NCBI GenBank assembly: GCA_017303835.1
Contig: JAFLBI010000001.1
Location: forward strand, 372,001-436,000
DNA length: 64,000 nt
Direction of reading: 5' to 3'
Origin: Chitinophagales bacterium
GTDB lineage: Bacteria; Bacteroidota; Bacteroidia; Chitinophagales; Chitinophagaceae
The notes beneath the pieces were generated by a model. It was not told the origin of the DNA and ran no database searches. It worked only from the letters and a program-made list of their open reading frames with translations. The position numbers were made by a program, and so were the translations under genes. Below are positions 42,690 through 52,664 of the stretch, one piece after another. Within the stretch, counting starts at the first letter, position 1, and each line of letters begins with the position of its first letter.

Positions 42690-44804
42690 ATGTCTGTGCG
42701 TCCTACACATATCCTCCAGTCGCCCATAGAATTCCTGAAAGGGGTTGGGCCACTGCGTGCCGATATGCTGAAGAAAGAACTGGAGATTTTCACTTTTGAA
42801 GACCTATTAGAACATTTTCCGCACAGGCATATCGACAAAACCAAAGTAAGTCGCATCGCAGACATTACTCCGCAGACTGATTTCATACAGGTAGCGGGGG
42901 TATTGCAACATATTGAGGTGATGGGTGAAAAAAGAGGTAAGCGACTGGTGGCGCAATTGCGCGATGCCTCCGGTATATTGGAATTGGCCTGGTTTCAGGG
43001 AATTCACTGGGTACAAAAAGGATTACAGCCGGGCATGGAATACCTTGTTTTCGGCCGAGCCGGCTTTTTCAATGGTAAGCCCCAGATTGTGCATCCGGAA
43101 ATTGAACCATTTACACCGGTGAAAGCGGGCGGTAAGGTTTTTCTCGATCCGGTTTATCCCACTACAGAAAAACTAAAAGCGAAAGGTCTCAATGGCCGTC
43201 AAATAGGTAAGCTCACATTTACTTTACTGGAAGCACTTAAGCAAGATCCGCCACAAGAGAATCTGCCGGAGCAATTACTGAAGCAGTTGAAATTAATGTC
43301 GCGCTGGGAAGCATATTGCAATGTGCATTTCCCGCAGAGTGCGGATGAACATGCGGCTGCATTGAAGCGTTTGAAGTTTGAAGAATTGTTTGTGGCGCAA
43401 GTGCGGATGCAGTTGGTGAAGTTGCAAAGACACCATAGCAGTAGAGGTGTTGTCTTTGAAAAAGTGGGCGAGTATTTCAATGCGTTTTACAACAAGCATC
43501 TTCCTTTTACATTAACTGGTGCACAGAAACGTGTTTTGAAAGAAATCAGAACTGATACAGCCCGTGGCCATCAGATGAATCGTTTATTGCAAGGTGATGT
43601 GGGTAGTGGTAAAACCATTGTTGCCTTGCTAGCTATGCTGCTGGCAGCAGATAACGGTTTCCAAAGTTGTATGATGGCACCTACGGAAATTCTTGCGCAG
43701 CAACACTATAATGGTTTAAGTGCTTTGCTGAAAGATATGCCCATTGGTATCAGACTGTTAACGGGTAGTACCAAAACTGCTGAGCGAAAAGAAATATTAC
43801 AGCAGTTGCAGGAAGGTAGTCTGCACATGCTGGTGGGTACACATGCGGTGATTGAAGATGTGGTGCAATTCAAACATTTGGGATTGGCCATTGTGGATGA
43901 GCAGCATCGTTTTGGTGTAGCACAAAGAGCCAAGCTTTGGCAGAAAGCGGCGATTCCACCACATGTATTGGTGATGACTGCTACGCCAATTCCCAGAACA
44001 TTGGCGATGACAGCTTATGGCGATTTGGATTATAGTGTGATGGATGAATTGCCGCCGGGCAGGCAACCCATTACCACTGTGCATCGTTATGAACAGGCGA
44101 GGTATAAAGTGATGGAATTTGTACGTGAAGAAATTACCAAGGGCAGACAAGCATATATTATCTATCCACTAATTGAAGAAAGCGAGAAGCTGAGTTACGA
44201 AGACTTGATGCAGGGTTATGAGCAAGTGAAGAGTTATTTTCCTGAACCCAAATACCACATCAGTATGGTGCATGGCAGAATGCCTAATGATCAGAAGGAT
44301 GTGAACATGCAAAGATTCGTTCAGGGTGATACACAGATCATGGTTAGTACAACAGTGATTGAAGTAGGGGTGAATGTGCCCAATGCTTCTGTAATGGTGA
44401 TTGAAAGTGCTGAAAAGTTTGGATTATCTCAATTGCATCAGTTGCGTGGACGAGTGGGCAGGGGTGCAGAAAAAAGTTTTTGCATTCTTTTAACAGGGTC
44501 TAAAGTAAGCAATGATGCCAAAGAAAGAATCAAGATAATGTGCGCTACCAATGATGGTTTCCGCATAGCAGAGAAAGACCTTGAACTGCGCGGTCCTGGT
44601 GATATAGCAGGAACCAGGCAGAGCGGGGCTTTGAACTTTAAGCTGGCATCAATAGTGAATGATAAACCATTGCTTGAAGCTGCGAAGAAATATGCTGAAA
44701 TGGTGTGTGAGGAAGATCCGGATTTAAGCATGGCAAAGAATTTGCAGCTAAGGAAATACCTTCAGTCGCACAAGCATCAGGGCAATTGGAGCAAAATATC
44801 TTGA
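42690..44804 (+). CDS. recG: ATP-dependent DNA helicase RecG
   Basis: A 704-residue superfamily 2 helicase that remodels stalled replication forks and branched DNA. An N-terminal wedge/OB domain is followed by helicase motifs: Walker A GDVGSGKT, DEQH box in VDEQHRFGVAQR, TATPIPRTLAM, and the QLRGRVGRG motif VI. Length is normal. Starts at 42633 and 42669 are in frame, but ATG 42690 lies after a -7-like ATATTTG and directly before conserved sequence (LQSPIEFLKGVGP), so I prefer it. Confidence 0.95.
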   Translation: MSVRPTHILQSPIEFLKGVGPLRADMLKKELEIFTFEDLLEHFPHRHIDKTKVSRIADITPQTDFIQVAGVLQHIEVMGEKRGKRLVAQLRDASGILELAWFQGIHWVQKGLQPGMEYLVFGRAGFFNGKPQIVHPEIEPFTPVKAGGKVFLDPVYPTTEKLKAKGLNGRQIGKLTFTLLEALKQDPPQENLPEQLLKQLKLMSRWEAYCNVHFPQSADEHAAALKRLKFEELFVAQVRMQLVKLQRHHSSRGVVFEKVGEYFNAFYNKHLPFTLTGAQKRVLKEIRTDTARGHQMNRLLQGDVGSGKTIVALLAMLLAADNGFQSCMMAPTEILAQQHYNGLSALLKDMPIGIRLLTGSTKTAERKEILQQLQEGSLHMLVGTHAVIEDVVQFKHLGLAIVDEQHRFGVAQRAKLWQKAAIPPHVLVMTATPIPRTLAMTAYGDLDYSVMDELPPGRQPITTVHRYEQARYKVMEFVREEITKGRQAYIIYPLIEESEKLSYEDLMQGYEQVKSYFPEPKYHISMVHGRMPNDQKDVNMQRFVQGDTQIMVSTTVIEVGVNVPNASVMVIESAEKFGLSQLHQLRGRVGRGAEKSFCILLTGSKVSNDAKERIKIMCATNDGFRIAEKDLELRGPGDIAGTRQSGALNFKLASIVNDKPLLEAAKKYAEMVCEEDPDLSMAKNLQLRKYLQSHKHQGNWSKIS

Positions 44805-44832
44805 ACAAGGGCGTGAGAATAATCGTATATTA

Positions 44833-47800
44833 ATGAAGTTGAAAGCAAGCATTCTTTATATCCTCATTTTTCTTTTCTTACTGGAGCCATGTACAGTTGG
44901 TGCCCAATCTGCCATGGAATTTGTAGAAAATAAGGGGCAGTGGGATAAAGCAACCCTATTTAGAGGAGGGATGATTAACGGAGCACTGGAGCTGAGGAAA
45001 AATGGTTATCGCATATTGCTGCATCATCCGGATGACCTTAGAAAATTATCAGATGCTGTGCACGGACATGCACATGCAAACCCTGTGCATCCAGCCAAGC
45101 CTATAAAAGATGATAAATACCGTTTGCCAGATCCGAAGGATCAGCCGGTGAATATCGATAAGATGAGTTTGCGTTCTCACATGTATGAAATGCGTTTGTT
45201 GAATGCGAATGAGTCGGCTAAAGTTGTGCCTGATAAATCTTTATATACTTATAATAACTATTTCATCGGCGAGGATCCTTCAAAGTGGGCTTCAAATTGT
45301 AGGATATTTCAAACGATTACATACGAGAATATCTATCCTAAAACAGATGTTCGTTACTACAGCGATAATGGATCGCTGAAGTATGACTTTATTCTTCATC
45401 CAGGTGCTGATGTCAAAAAGATTGTTCTTTATTTTAATGGAGTTGAGTCGTTGCGCGTAAAGGATGGTAATCTGGTGATCAAGACTTCTGTTGGTGAGGT
45501 GAAGGAGTTATCCCCTTACACCTATCAACTCATTAATGGTAAGCGCCAGCAATTGAATACACGTTATGAGGTGAAGGGTAATCTTGTTCAGTTTGTAATA
45601 CTGGATCCATATAAGACGAATGAAACGATAGTTATCGATCCACAATTTGTGTTCTCAACTTTTACGGGTAGTACGGCAGATAACTGGGGTTATACAGCCA
45701 CTTACGATAGTCGCGGTAATTTTTATGCAGGTGGTATTGTATTCAGTGCAGGTTTTCCAGTAAATACAGGTGCTTTTCAGACAAATTTTGCAGGAGGTAT
45801 TCCTGATGGTGCCATCAGCAATGGTTACGATATGGCTATTATCAAGTTTAGCCCTGATGGTGCAAGGAGAGAATATGCAACCTATATCGGCGGTAATGGT
45901 AATGAACAGCCGCATAGTTTAGTGGCTGATGGGCAGGGCAATCTGGTTATTGCAGGACGAAGCAATTCGGCGAATTATCCAAAATTTCCTGCAAACAATA
46001 CTTTGGGTGCAGGTGGTGGTTGGGATATTGTGTTAACAAAATTGAATGCAGCTGGTAGTGCTTTGATGGGCAGTGTGGAAATTGGCGGACGCAGTGATGA
46101 TGGGGTGAATATCAGACCTAAATACAGCAATCCTCAAGGTGCGGAAAGTATTGTAAGAAATTACGGCGATGATGCAAGAAGCGAAGTGATTCTAGATGTA
46201 GCAGGTAATGTTTATATGGCTGGTTGTACACAGTCCAGAGATTTTCCAACTACTTCCGGCGTGTTTCAGCCAAATCCTGGAACAGCGGGTGGTCCTGGTG
46301 GTCGTTATCAGGACGGTGTACTAATCAAGATGGCTGCAGATTTGAGAACGCCAATGGGTATCTCGTATATCGGTGGTAGTAATGATGATGCTGCTTTCGT
46401 GTTGTCATTGCATCCACAGAATGGAAATATTTATATCGGTGGTGCCACTGCCAGTACTGATTTGCCGGGAGTTTCTTCGGGCGCCATCAATGCAAGTTAT
46501 CGTGGTGGTATATGCGATGGTTTTGTTATGGTTGTACGCAACGATTTAACTGCACGTGTAACGGGAACCTATCTGGGTACAAACGGCGCAGATCTGGTAT
46601 ATGGGTTGAAATTCGATCGCAGAGGATTTCCTTATGTGATGGGAACGACCACAGGTAGTTGGCCGGTTCTGAATGCCGCATTCAGCCAGACCAATGGCAA
46701 GCAGTTTATTGCCAAGCTACGTGAAGACCTTAGTGCTTTTGAATATTCAACCATCTTCGGTACGAACAGTACTGTGCCCAATATCTCACCAACAGCTTTT
46801 CTGGTAGATCGTTGTGAAAATGTCTATGTCTCTGGTTGGGGTGGTGGAATCAACCGCGATGCCAATTATCCTACAGCAGGCACAAGTGGATTAACTGTTG
46901 TTGGTTCTCTGAATGGAAGTAGTGCAAGTACGGACGGAAGTGATTTATACTTTTTTGTTTTAGCGAAGAATGCAACAAGTCAGTTGTATGGAGATTTCTT
47001 TGGACAGATTGGTGGTTTTGGTGAACACGTAGATGGTGGTACAAGCCGATTTGATGAAAACGGTGTGATCTATCAAGCTTTGTGTGCCAATTGTGGTCAA
47101 AGACCTAAGCCTACTTTTCCAACGGGTCCGTCGGGGGGTGTTTTTGCAGAGCAAAATCTGTCCGGTGATTATTGTAATCTGGCCGCTGTGAAAATTGCTT
47201 TGAATTTGGCAGGCGTTGGTGCAGGCTTACAATCAACCATTGCGGGTCAGGTGAGGGATACTTCTGGTTGTGTGCCCTTAACTGTTGAGTTTTCAGATAC
47301 ACTTGCCTTGGGTAAACAATATATCTGGAATTTTGGAGATGGTTCTCCTGATGTTACCACAACGGTTCCAAGAATTTCTTACACTTTCAATGCGCCGGGT
47401 AATTATCGGGTTCGATTGATTGCTATTGATAGAACTACTTGCAATGAAACGGATACTTCTTACCTCACTATGCGTGTGCGTAATGATGAAGCGGTTTTAC
47501 GTCCGTTTGATTATGTGAAAGCAGATCCCACCAACTGTACTTCATTAGAGTATCGGTTCACCAATAATTCTATCGCACCTATTGGTAAACCATTTCCAGC
47601 AAATGCATTCAGATGGGTTTTTGGAGATGGAAATTCTGTTGTAGCTGGTGCAGGTACTGTGAACCACACATTCGCTGCACCTGGTTCATACAATGTGCGC
47701 TTGGTGTTGACTGATACTACATATTGTAATGCACCGGATAGTATTGTGCAGACTATACGTATCACCGATACTGTGCGTGCTGAGTTTACAGTGCCCAATC

Positions 47801-48543
47801 CTTTGTGTGCTCCGCAGAATGTAATCTTTGATAATGTGTCTAGAGGTGGGCAAAGTTTTCTCTGGACTTTTCATGATGCCACTACATCAACAGATGTAAA
47901 TCCAACGAAGTTTTACAGTACGCCGGGTTCTTACACGGTTACATTACGTGCTATTGACCCATCTACATGTAACAGGCAACATGATACAACCATTACCATT
48001 GTGCTCAATGGAACAGCAACAGCTGCTTTCACATTCGCACCGCTGACACCTATACCCAATAGGCCGGTTAGTTTTACCAATACATCTACAAACGGAGCCA
48101 TTAGATATAAATGGTTGTTTGGGGATGGAGATGTTTTAGAAACCCTGCGCAGAGATACCATAGTGGAACATTATTATCCCAGCTCAGGTAAGTATCAGGC
48201 TTGTCTTGTTGCAATTAACGCTGCAGGATGTGCAGATACCACCTGTCAGGAAGTGTCTGCGCTTGTTGATCCATTAGTGGACGTACCCAATGCATTTTCG
48301 CCTAATGGAGATGGCGTAAATGATAAAATTCAAATCAGGGGATTTGGTATGAGTAGGGTGAACTGGCGTATTTACAATCGCTGGGGTAAACTCGTGTTCG
48401 TTACCAATGATCCGAATATTGGTTGGGATGGAACTTTCAACGGCCAATTACAACCACAGGAAGTGTATCATTATGTGTTGGAAGTAGAATTTACCAATAA
48501 AGCCAAAGTGGTTAAAAAAGGTGATATCACCTTACTCCGATGA
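44833..48543 (+). CDS. T9SS type B cargo with SBBP repeats and PKD domains
   Basis: A 1236-residue surface protein with a signal peptide (residues 1-25, ending VGAQ). An N-terminal domain (about 28-275, MEFVENKGQWD) of the type that precedes SBBP repeats is followed by SBBP beta-propeller repeats (about 280-780, e.g. TYIGGNGNEQPHSLVADGQG). About four PKD domains come next (830-1145, cores WNFGDGSPD, WVFGDGNS, LWTFHDA and WLFGDGDV). The C-terminus is the gliding-motility type B sorting domain (1150-1236, VPNAFSPNGDGVNDKIQIRG). It overlaps a sprF-like gene by 4 bp, the usual partner for this sorting class. Confidence 0.93.
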   Translation: MKLKASILYILIFLFLLEPCTVGAQSAMEFVENKGQWDKATLFRGGMINGALELRKNGYRILLHHPDDLRKLSDAVHGHAHANPVHPAKPIKDDKYRLPDPKDQPVNIDKMSLRSHMYEMRLLNANESAKVVPDKSLYTYNNYFIGEDPSKWASNCRIFQTITYENIYPKTDVRYYSDNGSLKYDFILHPGADVKKIVLYFNGVESLRVKDGNLVIKTSVGEVKELSPYTYQLINGKRQQLNTRYEVKGNLVQFVILDPYKTNETIVIDPQFVFSTFTGSTADNWGYTATYDSRGNFYAGGIVFSAGFPVNTGAFQTNFAGGIPDGAISNGYDMAIIKFSPDGARREYATYIGGNGNEQPHSLVADGQGNLVIAGRSNSANYPKFPANNTLGAGGGWDIVLTKLNAAGSALMGSVEIGGRSDDGVNIRPKYSNPQGAESIVRNYGDDARSEVILDVAGNVYMAGCTQSRDFPTTSGVFQPNPGTAGGPGGRYQDGVLIKMAADLRTPMGISYIGGSNDDAAFVLSLHPQNGNIYIGGATASTDLPGVSSGAINASYRGGICDGFVMVVRNDLTARVTGTYLGTNGADLVYGLKFDRRGFPYVMGTTTGSWPVLNAAFSQTNGKQFIAKLREDLSAFEYSTIFGTNSTVPNISPTAFLVDRCENVYVSGWGGGINRDANYPTAGTSGLTVVGSLNGSSASTDGSDLYFFVLAKNATSQLYGDFFGQIGGFGEHVDGGTSRFDENGVIYQALCANCGQRPKPTFPTGPSGGVFAEQNLSGDYCNLAAVKIALNLAGVGAGLQSTIAGQVRDTSGCVPLTVEFSDTLALGKQYIWNFGDGSPDVTTTVPRISYTFNAPGNYRVRLIAIDRTTCNETDTSYLTMRVRNDEAVLRPFDYVKADPTNCTSLEYRFTNNSIAPIGKPFPANAFRWVFGDGNSVVAGAGTVNHTFAAPGSYNVRLVLTDTTYCNAPDSIVQTIRITDTVRAEFTVPNPLCAPQNVIFDNVSRGGQSFLWTFHDATTSTDVNPTKFYSTPGSYTVTLRAIDPSTCNRQHDTTITIVLNGTATAAFTFAPLTPIPNRPVSFTNTSTNGAIRYKWLFGDGDVLETLRRDTIVEHYYPSSGKYQACLVAINAAGCADTTCQEVSALVDPLVDVPNAFSPNGDGVNDKIQIRGFGMSRVNWRIYNRWGKLVFVTNDPNIGWDGTFNGQLQPQEVYHYVLEVEFTNKAKVVKKGDITLLR

Positions 48544-49550
48544 AGCAAATACTCACCATATTATCTTGTTGCTTTTTGTGGGGAGTGTTGCCTGCGCAAG
48601 AGCTGAATTTTTCGCAGTATATCCATGCGCCACTGCTGATCAATCCTGCCAATACCGGTTTTGCACCTGATGCCGATTATCGGATTGGTGGTAATTATCG
48701 TACGCAGTGGTCTTCTGTAGGTACACCCTACAATACCATGCATCTTTGGGGTGATATGCAATTGTTTGGCGATAAGTTCGAGAACGGATGGGTTGGTGCA
48801 GGTTTTGGTATTTTGAGGGATGTGGCGGGCAGCGGTACACTTACATCCACAAGGGCTTTCGGTTCTATTGCCTATCATCAGCTTTTAGGCTATAAAGGTT
48901 TGTTGAGTCTTGGTTTTAATGTAGGTTATGTAGATAAGCGAATCAATATTTCGAAGCTTTCGTTCAATAATCAATGGAACGGACAGTTTTTTGATGTGAA
49001 CATCCCTTCTAACGAACCCTTTATCGCCAATCAGGTGGGTTATCTCGACTTGCAGGTAGGTCTTAACTATTCACTCTTTGCATCTGAAAACTTATACCTC
49101 AATTTTGGTCTTAGTGGTAGAAGAATTAACAGGCCTGTTGAAAGTTTTTTTGCAGTCGGTACCGGCGATCAACGTGTACAACCACAGTACACAGCCTTCT
49201 TCAATGCCAGTTATAAGACAAATGATAATCTCTGGATTTTGAATCCGAATGTTTATGTCAATAAAGTAAGCAATCAAACAGAGGTTGTAGCAGGTATGAA
49301 TGCGCAGCGAAACATCAGTGGGGATGGGTATACGCAAATGCTCTTTGGTGTTTACTACAGAATGGGTGATGCGTTTATTCCGATGGTGGGTTATCAGGTC
49401 AATGATTTGCGCATGACCATCAATTATGATGCTACCATCTCTACATTGCAGTCTTTCAATGGCACCAGAGGTGCTTATGAGATTTCTTTGGTAAAATCTG
49501 GACTGCTTTCTGGCGACAAATCTGTGAAATGTCCTACTGTGCGCTTCTGA
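48540..49550 (+). CDS. PorP/SprF family type IX secretion membrane protein
   Basis: A 336-residue outer-membrane barrel with a signal peptide (residues 1-19, ending LPAQ), the opening ELNFSQYIHAPLLINPANTGF typical of PorP/SprF, and a run of barrel strands. SprF-like proteins bind type B sorting tails and carry the cargo to the T9SS outside. Its ATG overlaps the cargo stop codon in ATGA, so the two are translationally coupled and almost certainly a dedicated pair. Confidence 0.93.
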   Translation: MKQILTILSCCFLWGVLPAQELNFSQYIHAPLLINPANTGFAPDADYRIGGNYRTQWSSVGTPYNTMHLWGDMQLFGDKFENGWVGAGFGILRDVAGSGTLTSTRAFGSIAYHQLLGYKGLLSLGFNVGYVDKRINISKLSFNNQWNGQFFDVNIPSNEPFIANQVGYLDLQVGLNYSLFASENLYLNFGLSGRRINRPVESFFAVGTGDQRVQPQYTAFFNASYKTNDNLWILNPNVYVNKVSNQTEVVAGMNAQRNISGDGYTQMLFGVYYRMGDAFIPMVGYQVNDLRMTINYDATISTLQSFNGTRGAYEISLVKSGLLSGDKSVKCPTVRF

Positions 49551-49595
49551 TTTGCTGCGGTGAATCTTGTATCTTGCAGCATTCAATTCAGCCAC

Positions 49596-50885
49596 ATGAA
49601 ATACTTACCGCTCGATCCGGCCATTTTCATCAACAACAGAAAACGTTTTATCAAATCCATGCTGCCCAACAGTATTGCCATTTTTGTGAGCAATGATGAA
49701 TGGCCTGGTAATGGAGATGCTTTACATCCATTCAAGCAAAACAGTGATCTCTACTGGCTAACAGGTATTGAGCAGGAAGACTCTATGGTGATCTTGTTCC
49801 CAGATAACCCAGATCCAAAATATCGTGAAGTACTCGTTTTAGTTCGTCCCAACGAATTGAAAGAAAAATGGGATGGTAAGAGATTGCGTGCACATGAAGC
49901 TTCCGCCATCAGCGGTATTCAAACCATCGTTTGGGTAGATACAATTGATGCGGCTTTGCAAACTTGGGTGCATCTGGCAGATAATATTTATCTGGATTCT
50001 AATGAGAATGATCGTCGTGCTTCTCAAGTGCGTAGTAGAGAATACCGTTTCATTGATGAAATGCGTACAAGATATCCGCTGCATGAATACAAGCGTGCCG
50101 CGCGTATTATGAAAGACCTGCGGGCTATCAAGACCAAAGAAGAAGTAGTGGTGATGCAAAAGGCGATTGATATTACTGAGCAGACATTCCGCAGGTTGCT
50201 GAAGTTTATTAAGCCTGGCGTGATGGAATATGAAATTGAAGCTGAGATCTGGCATAGCTTTTTGAGTCAGCGCGCATCTGGTCCTGCTTACGGCAGCATT
50301 ATCGCTAGTGGCGACAGAGCCAGAACCTTGCACTATGTATCGAATAATCAGGAATGTAAAGACGGTGAATTGATATTGATGGATTTTGGTGCAGAGTACG
50401 GCGGGTATTGTGCCGATTTAACTAGGACTGTTCCGGTGAATGGAAAATTCAGCAAGCGCCAGAAAGAAGTGTACAATGCTTGTTTGCATTTACATAATTA
50501 TGCCAAGGGTATTCTGAAGCCTGGTATCAGTATTCTCGATTATACAGAGAAAGTAGGTGATGAAGCTACCAAGCAATTCTTGAAAATTGGTTTGATTGCT
50601 AAGGCTGATGTGAAGAATGAGGATAAGGAGAATCGTGCGTACAGAAAATACCTGTATCATGGCATCTCTCACCATTTAGGTATTGATGTGCATGATCTGG
50701 GCACCAGAACAGAGCCCATTAAAGCGGGTATGGTCTTTACAGTTGAGCCGGGTATTTATATTGAAGAAGAACAAATGGGTATTCGTATTGAAAATAATTT
50801 CTGGATAACCAAGAGTGGAAATATTGATCTGATGAAAAATATTCCTATTACGGTAGAAGAGATTGAAGCACTCATGAAAAAATAA
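49596..50885 (+). CDS. Xaa-Pro aminopeptidase (aminopeptidase P family)
   Basis: A 429-residue M24 metallopeptidase. The N-terminal creatinase-like domain (about 1-170) is followed by the pita-bread catalytic domain with metal ligands: two Asp in LMDFGAEYGGYCADLTRT, His in SHHLGIDVHD, Glu in FTVEPGIYI and Glu in IRIENNFWI. It removes an N-terminal residue before proline. The start was moved to ATG 49596, after a possible -7 box TATCTTGC (49570-49577). pssA follows after 2 bp. Confidence 0.93.
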   Translation: MKYLPLDPAIFINNRKRFIKSMLPNSIAIFVSNDEWPGNGDALHPFKQNSDLYWLTGIEQEDSMVILFPDNPDPKYREVLVLVRPNELKEKWDGKRLRAHEASAISGIQTIVWVDTIDAALQTWVHLADNIYLDSNENDRRASQVRSREYRFIDEMRTRYPLHEYKRAARIMKDLRAIKTKEEVVVMQKAIDITEQTFRRLLKFIKPGVMEYEIEAEIWHSFLSQRASGPAYGSIIASGDRARTLHYVSNNQECKDGELILMDFGAEYGGYCADLTRTVPVNGKFSKRQKEVYNACLHLHNYAKGILKPGISILDYTEKVGDEATKQFLKIGLIAKADVKNEDKENRAYRKYLYHGISHHLGIDVHDLGTRTEPIKAGMVFTVEPGIYIEEEQMGIRIENNFWITKSGNIDLMKNIPITVEEIEALMKK

Positions 50886-50887
50886 TT

Positions 50888-51649
50888 ATGCTGAAACAAA
50901 TCCCCAATATTGTAACGCTGTTGAATTTGTTTTTCGGCTGTATGGCCATCGTAGCTGCTGTGCAGCCTGGCCTCACCATCATTACTGGTTCTGACGGAGA
51001 ACAATTGGTGGCATTGCCGGAAAAGATTTGGTTGGCAGCCATCTTTATTGGTATTGCTGCTGTGATTGATTTTCTCGATGGTTTTGTGGCAAGATTAATG
51101 AATGCCAGTTCAGAAATGGGGAAACAATTAGACTCTTTAGCAGATGTGGTGTCTTTTGGCGTAGCTCCGGCAATGATTGCCTATCAATTTTTACGTCTTT
51201 CCTACGCGCAGCAAGAGGATGGATTGGATATCAGTATGGGGTATTTATTACCTGTTTTTATATTGCCTTGTGCAGCTGCTTATCGTCTTGGTCGATTTAA
51301 TTTGGATACAACTCAACAGTTTGGGTTTAAGGGATTACCCGTACCGGCTGCCGGCTTGATGATCGCTTCATTTCCTTTGATTTATTGGTTTTCAGGTAGT
51401 GCTGCATTGGTGGCGCTTTTTCTGAATAAGTGGTTATGGTACGGAGTCATTCTGTTGCTCAGTGGTCTGATGGTATCTACACTGCCCCTGATGGCCTTCA
51501 AATTCAAGGATTATACGGTGGCAAATAACTGGCCCAAATATTTAGTAGTACTGATTGCTATACTTGGTGGTATTTTCCTGCAATGGCTGGCTATTCCGCT
51601 GGTGATAATCGCCTATGTTGTGTTATCTTTGGCGCTCAAACAAGCTTAA
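50888..51649 (+). CDS. pssA: CDP-diacylglycerol--serine O-phosphatidyltransferase
   Basis: A 253-residue inner-membrane enzyme. The CDP-alcohol phosphotransferase motif D-G-x2-A-R-x8-G-x3-D-x3-D is complete in DGFVARLMNASSEMGKQLDS plus LAD (about residues 64-86). The N-terminal PNIVTLLNLFFGCMAIV and several membrane helices fit PssA. It makes phosphatidylserine, precursor of phosphatidylethanolamine. It lies 2 bp after the aminopeptidase gene and 1 bp before purS. Confidence 0.9.
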   Translation: MLKQIPNIVTLLNLFFGCMAIVAAVQPGLTIITGSDGEQLVALPEKIWLAAIFIGIAAVIDFLDGFVARLMNASSEMGKQLDSLADVVSFGVAPAMIAYQFLRLSYAQQEDGLDISMGYLLPVFILPCAAAYRLGRFNLDTTQQFGFKGLPVPAAGLMIASFPLIYWFSGSAALVALFLNKWLWYGVILLLSGLMVSTLPLMAFKFKDYTVANNWPKYLVVLIAILGGIFLQWLAIPLVIIAYVVLSLALKQA

Positions 51650-51650
51650 C

Positions 51651-51899
51651 ATGACTTATCACGTTCAGATCAAAGTGATGCCTTTGAAAGATTTATTGGA
51701 TCCGCAGGGTAAAGCCGTACTGGGTGGTTTACATAACCTGGGCATGAATGGAGTAGCCGATGTGCGTGTGGGCAAGCATATCACTTTGGATATTGAAGCA
51801 GATTCTGAAGCAACTGCAAGAGCGATTGCAGAAGAAGCTTCTAAGAAAGTACTCGCCAATCCGGTCATGGAGTTTTACGAGATCGAACTCATCAACTAA
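51651..51899 (+). CDS. purS: phosphoribosylformylglycinamidine synthase subunit PurS
   Basis: An 82-residue protein of normal PurS length. Features are the N-terminal YHVQIKVMPLKDLLDPQGKA and the VRVGKHITLDIE strand. PurS bridges PurL and PurQ in the small-subunit form of FGAM synthase. I start at ATG 51651, 1 bp after the pssA stop, not the earlier in-frame ATG that overlaps it. purL and purQ are not adjacent. A terminator follows immediately. Confidence 0.92.
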   Translation: MTYHVQIKVMPLKDLLDPQGKAVLGGLHNLGMNGVADVRVGKHITLDIEADSEATARAIAEEASKKVLANPVMEFYEIELIN

Positions 51900-51905
51900 T
51901 TAACG

Positions 51906-51927
51906 GCCCGAGACTTCGGGCTTTTTG
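51906..51927 (+). terminator. terminator after purS
   Basis: Stem GCCCGA/TCGGGC with loop GACT, followed by TTTTTG, directly after the purS stop and 9 bp before the rsmI ATG. It may reduce rather than block flow into rsmI, which has no obvious promoter of its own. Confidence 0.75.
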
Positions 51928-51929
51928 TT

Positions 51930-52598
51930 ATGCTGTATCTGGTACCAACACCCTTGGGTAATCTGAAGGATATCACGCTGCGCGCGATTGAAGTGCTGCA
52001 GGCAGTGGATGTGATTCTTTGTGAGGATACCCGTACTTCTTCCAAATTGCTGCAGCATTACCAGATTCAGAAACCACTCTCTCCGTATCATCAGCACAAT
52101 GAGCATAAGATTGTTGAGCATCTGGTGCAGCAGTTACAAGCGGGTAAAACCATGGCATTGATTACAGATGCTGGTACGCCCGGTATTTCTGATCCAGCAT
52201 TTTTATTAGTACGTGCCTGTATACAGGCAGGTGTGAAAGTAGAAACACTGCCTGGGGCAACTGCATTTGTGCCTGCATTGGTGAATAGTGGTATCCCTTC
52301 TAATCGCTTTGCTTTTGAAGGTTTTCTGCCTTTGAAGAAAGGCCGCCAAACCATGCTGAAGAAATTGGCAGCGGAAGAAAGAACCATGATTTTGTATGAA
52401 AGTCCGGTTCGTTTGGTGAAAACCTTGCAAGAACTGGCGCAATATCTTGGTGCCGATAGGCAAGCAGCCGTATCCAGAGAGCTCACCAAACTATTTGAGG
52501 AAAACGCACGTGGCACGTTGGCTGAATTGATTGCCCATTTTCAGCAGAAAGCTGTAAAAGGGGAAATTGTGATCATACTTGCCGGAAAGGAGGCCTAA
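51930..52598 (+). CDS. rsmI: 16S rRNA (cytidine(1402)-2'-O)-methyltransferase
   Basis: A 222-residue SAM-dependent methyltransferase of the tetrapyrrole-methylase fold. Signatures are LYLVPTPLGNLKDITLRA, CEDTRTS, the SAM-binding LITDAGTPGISDPAF, and PGATAFVPAL. It 2'-O-methylates C1402 of 16S rRNA with RsmH. Length is near the short end of the family, typical in Bacteroidota where the C-terminal domain is reduced. Its start lies just beyond the purS terminator. Confidence 0.93.
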   Translation: MLYLVPTPLGNLKDITLRAIEVLQAVDVILCEDTRTSSKLLQHYQIQKPLSPYHQHNEHKIVEHLVQQLQAGKTMALITDAGTPGISDPAFLLVRACIQAGVKVETLPGATAFVPALVNSGIPSNRFAFEGFLPLKKGRQTMLKKLAAEERTMILYESPVRLVKTLQELAQYLGADRQAAVSRELTKLFEENARGTLAELIAHFQQKAVKGEIVIILAGKEA

Positions 52599-52664
52599 TC
52601 ATTCATCCTTTTTTCAAAATCAATCCAGCATTTTTCAGATATTTAGCACCCTTAATCAAGTGTT

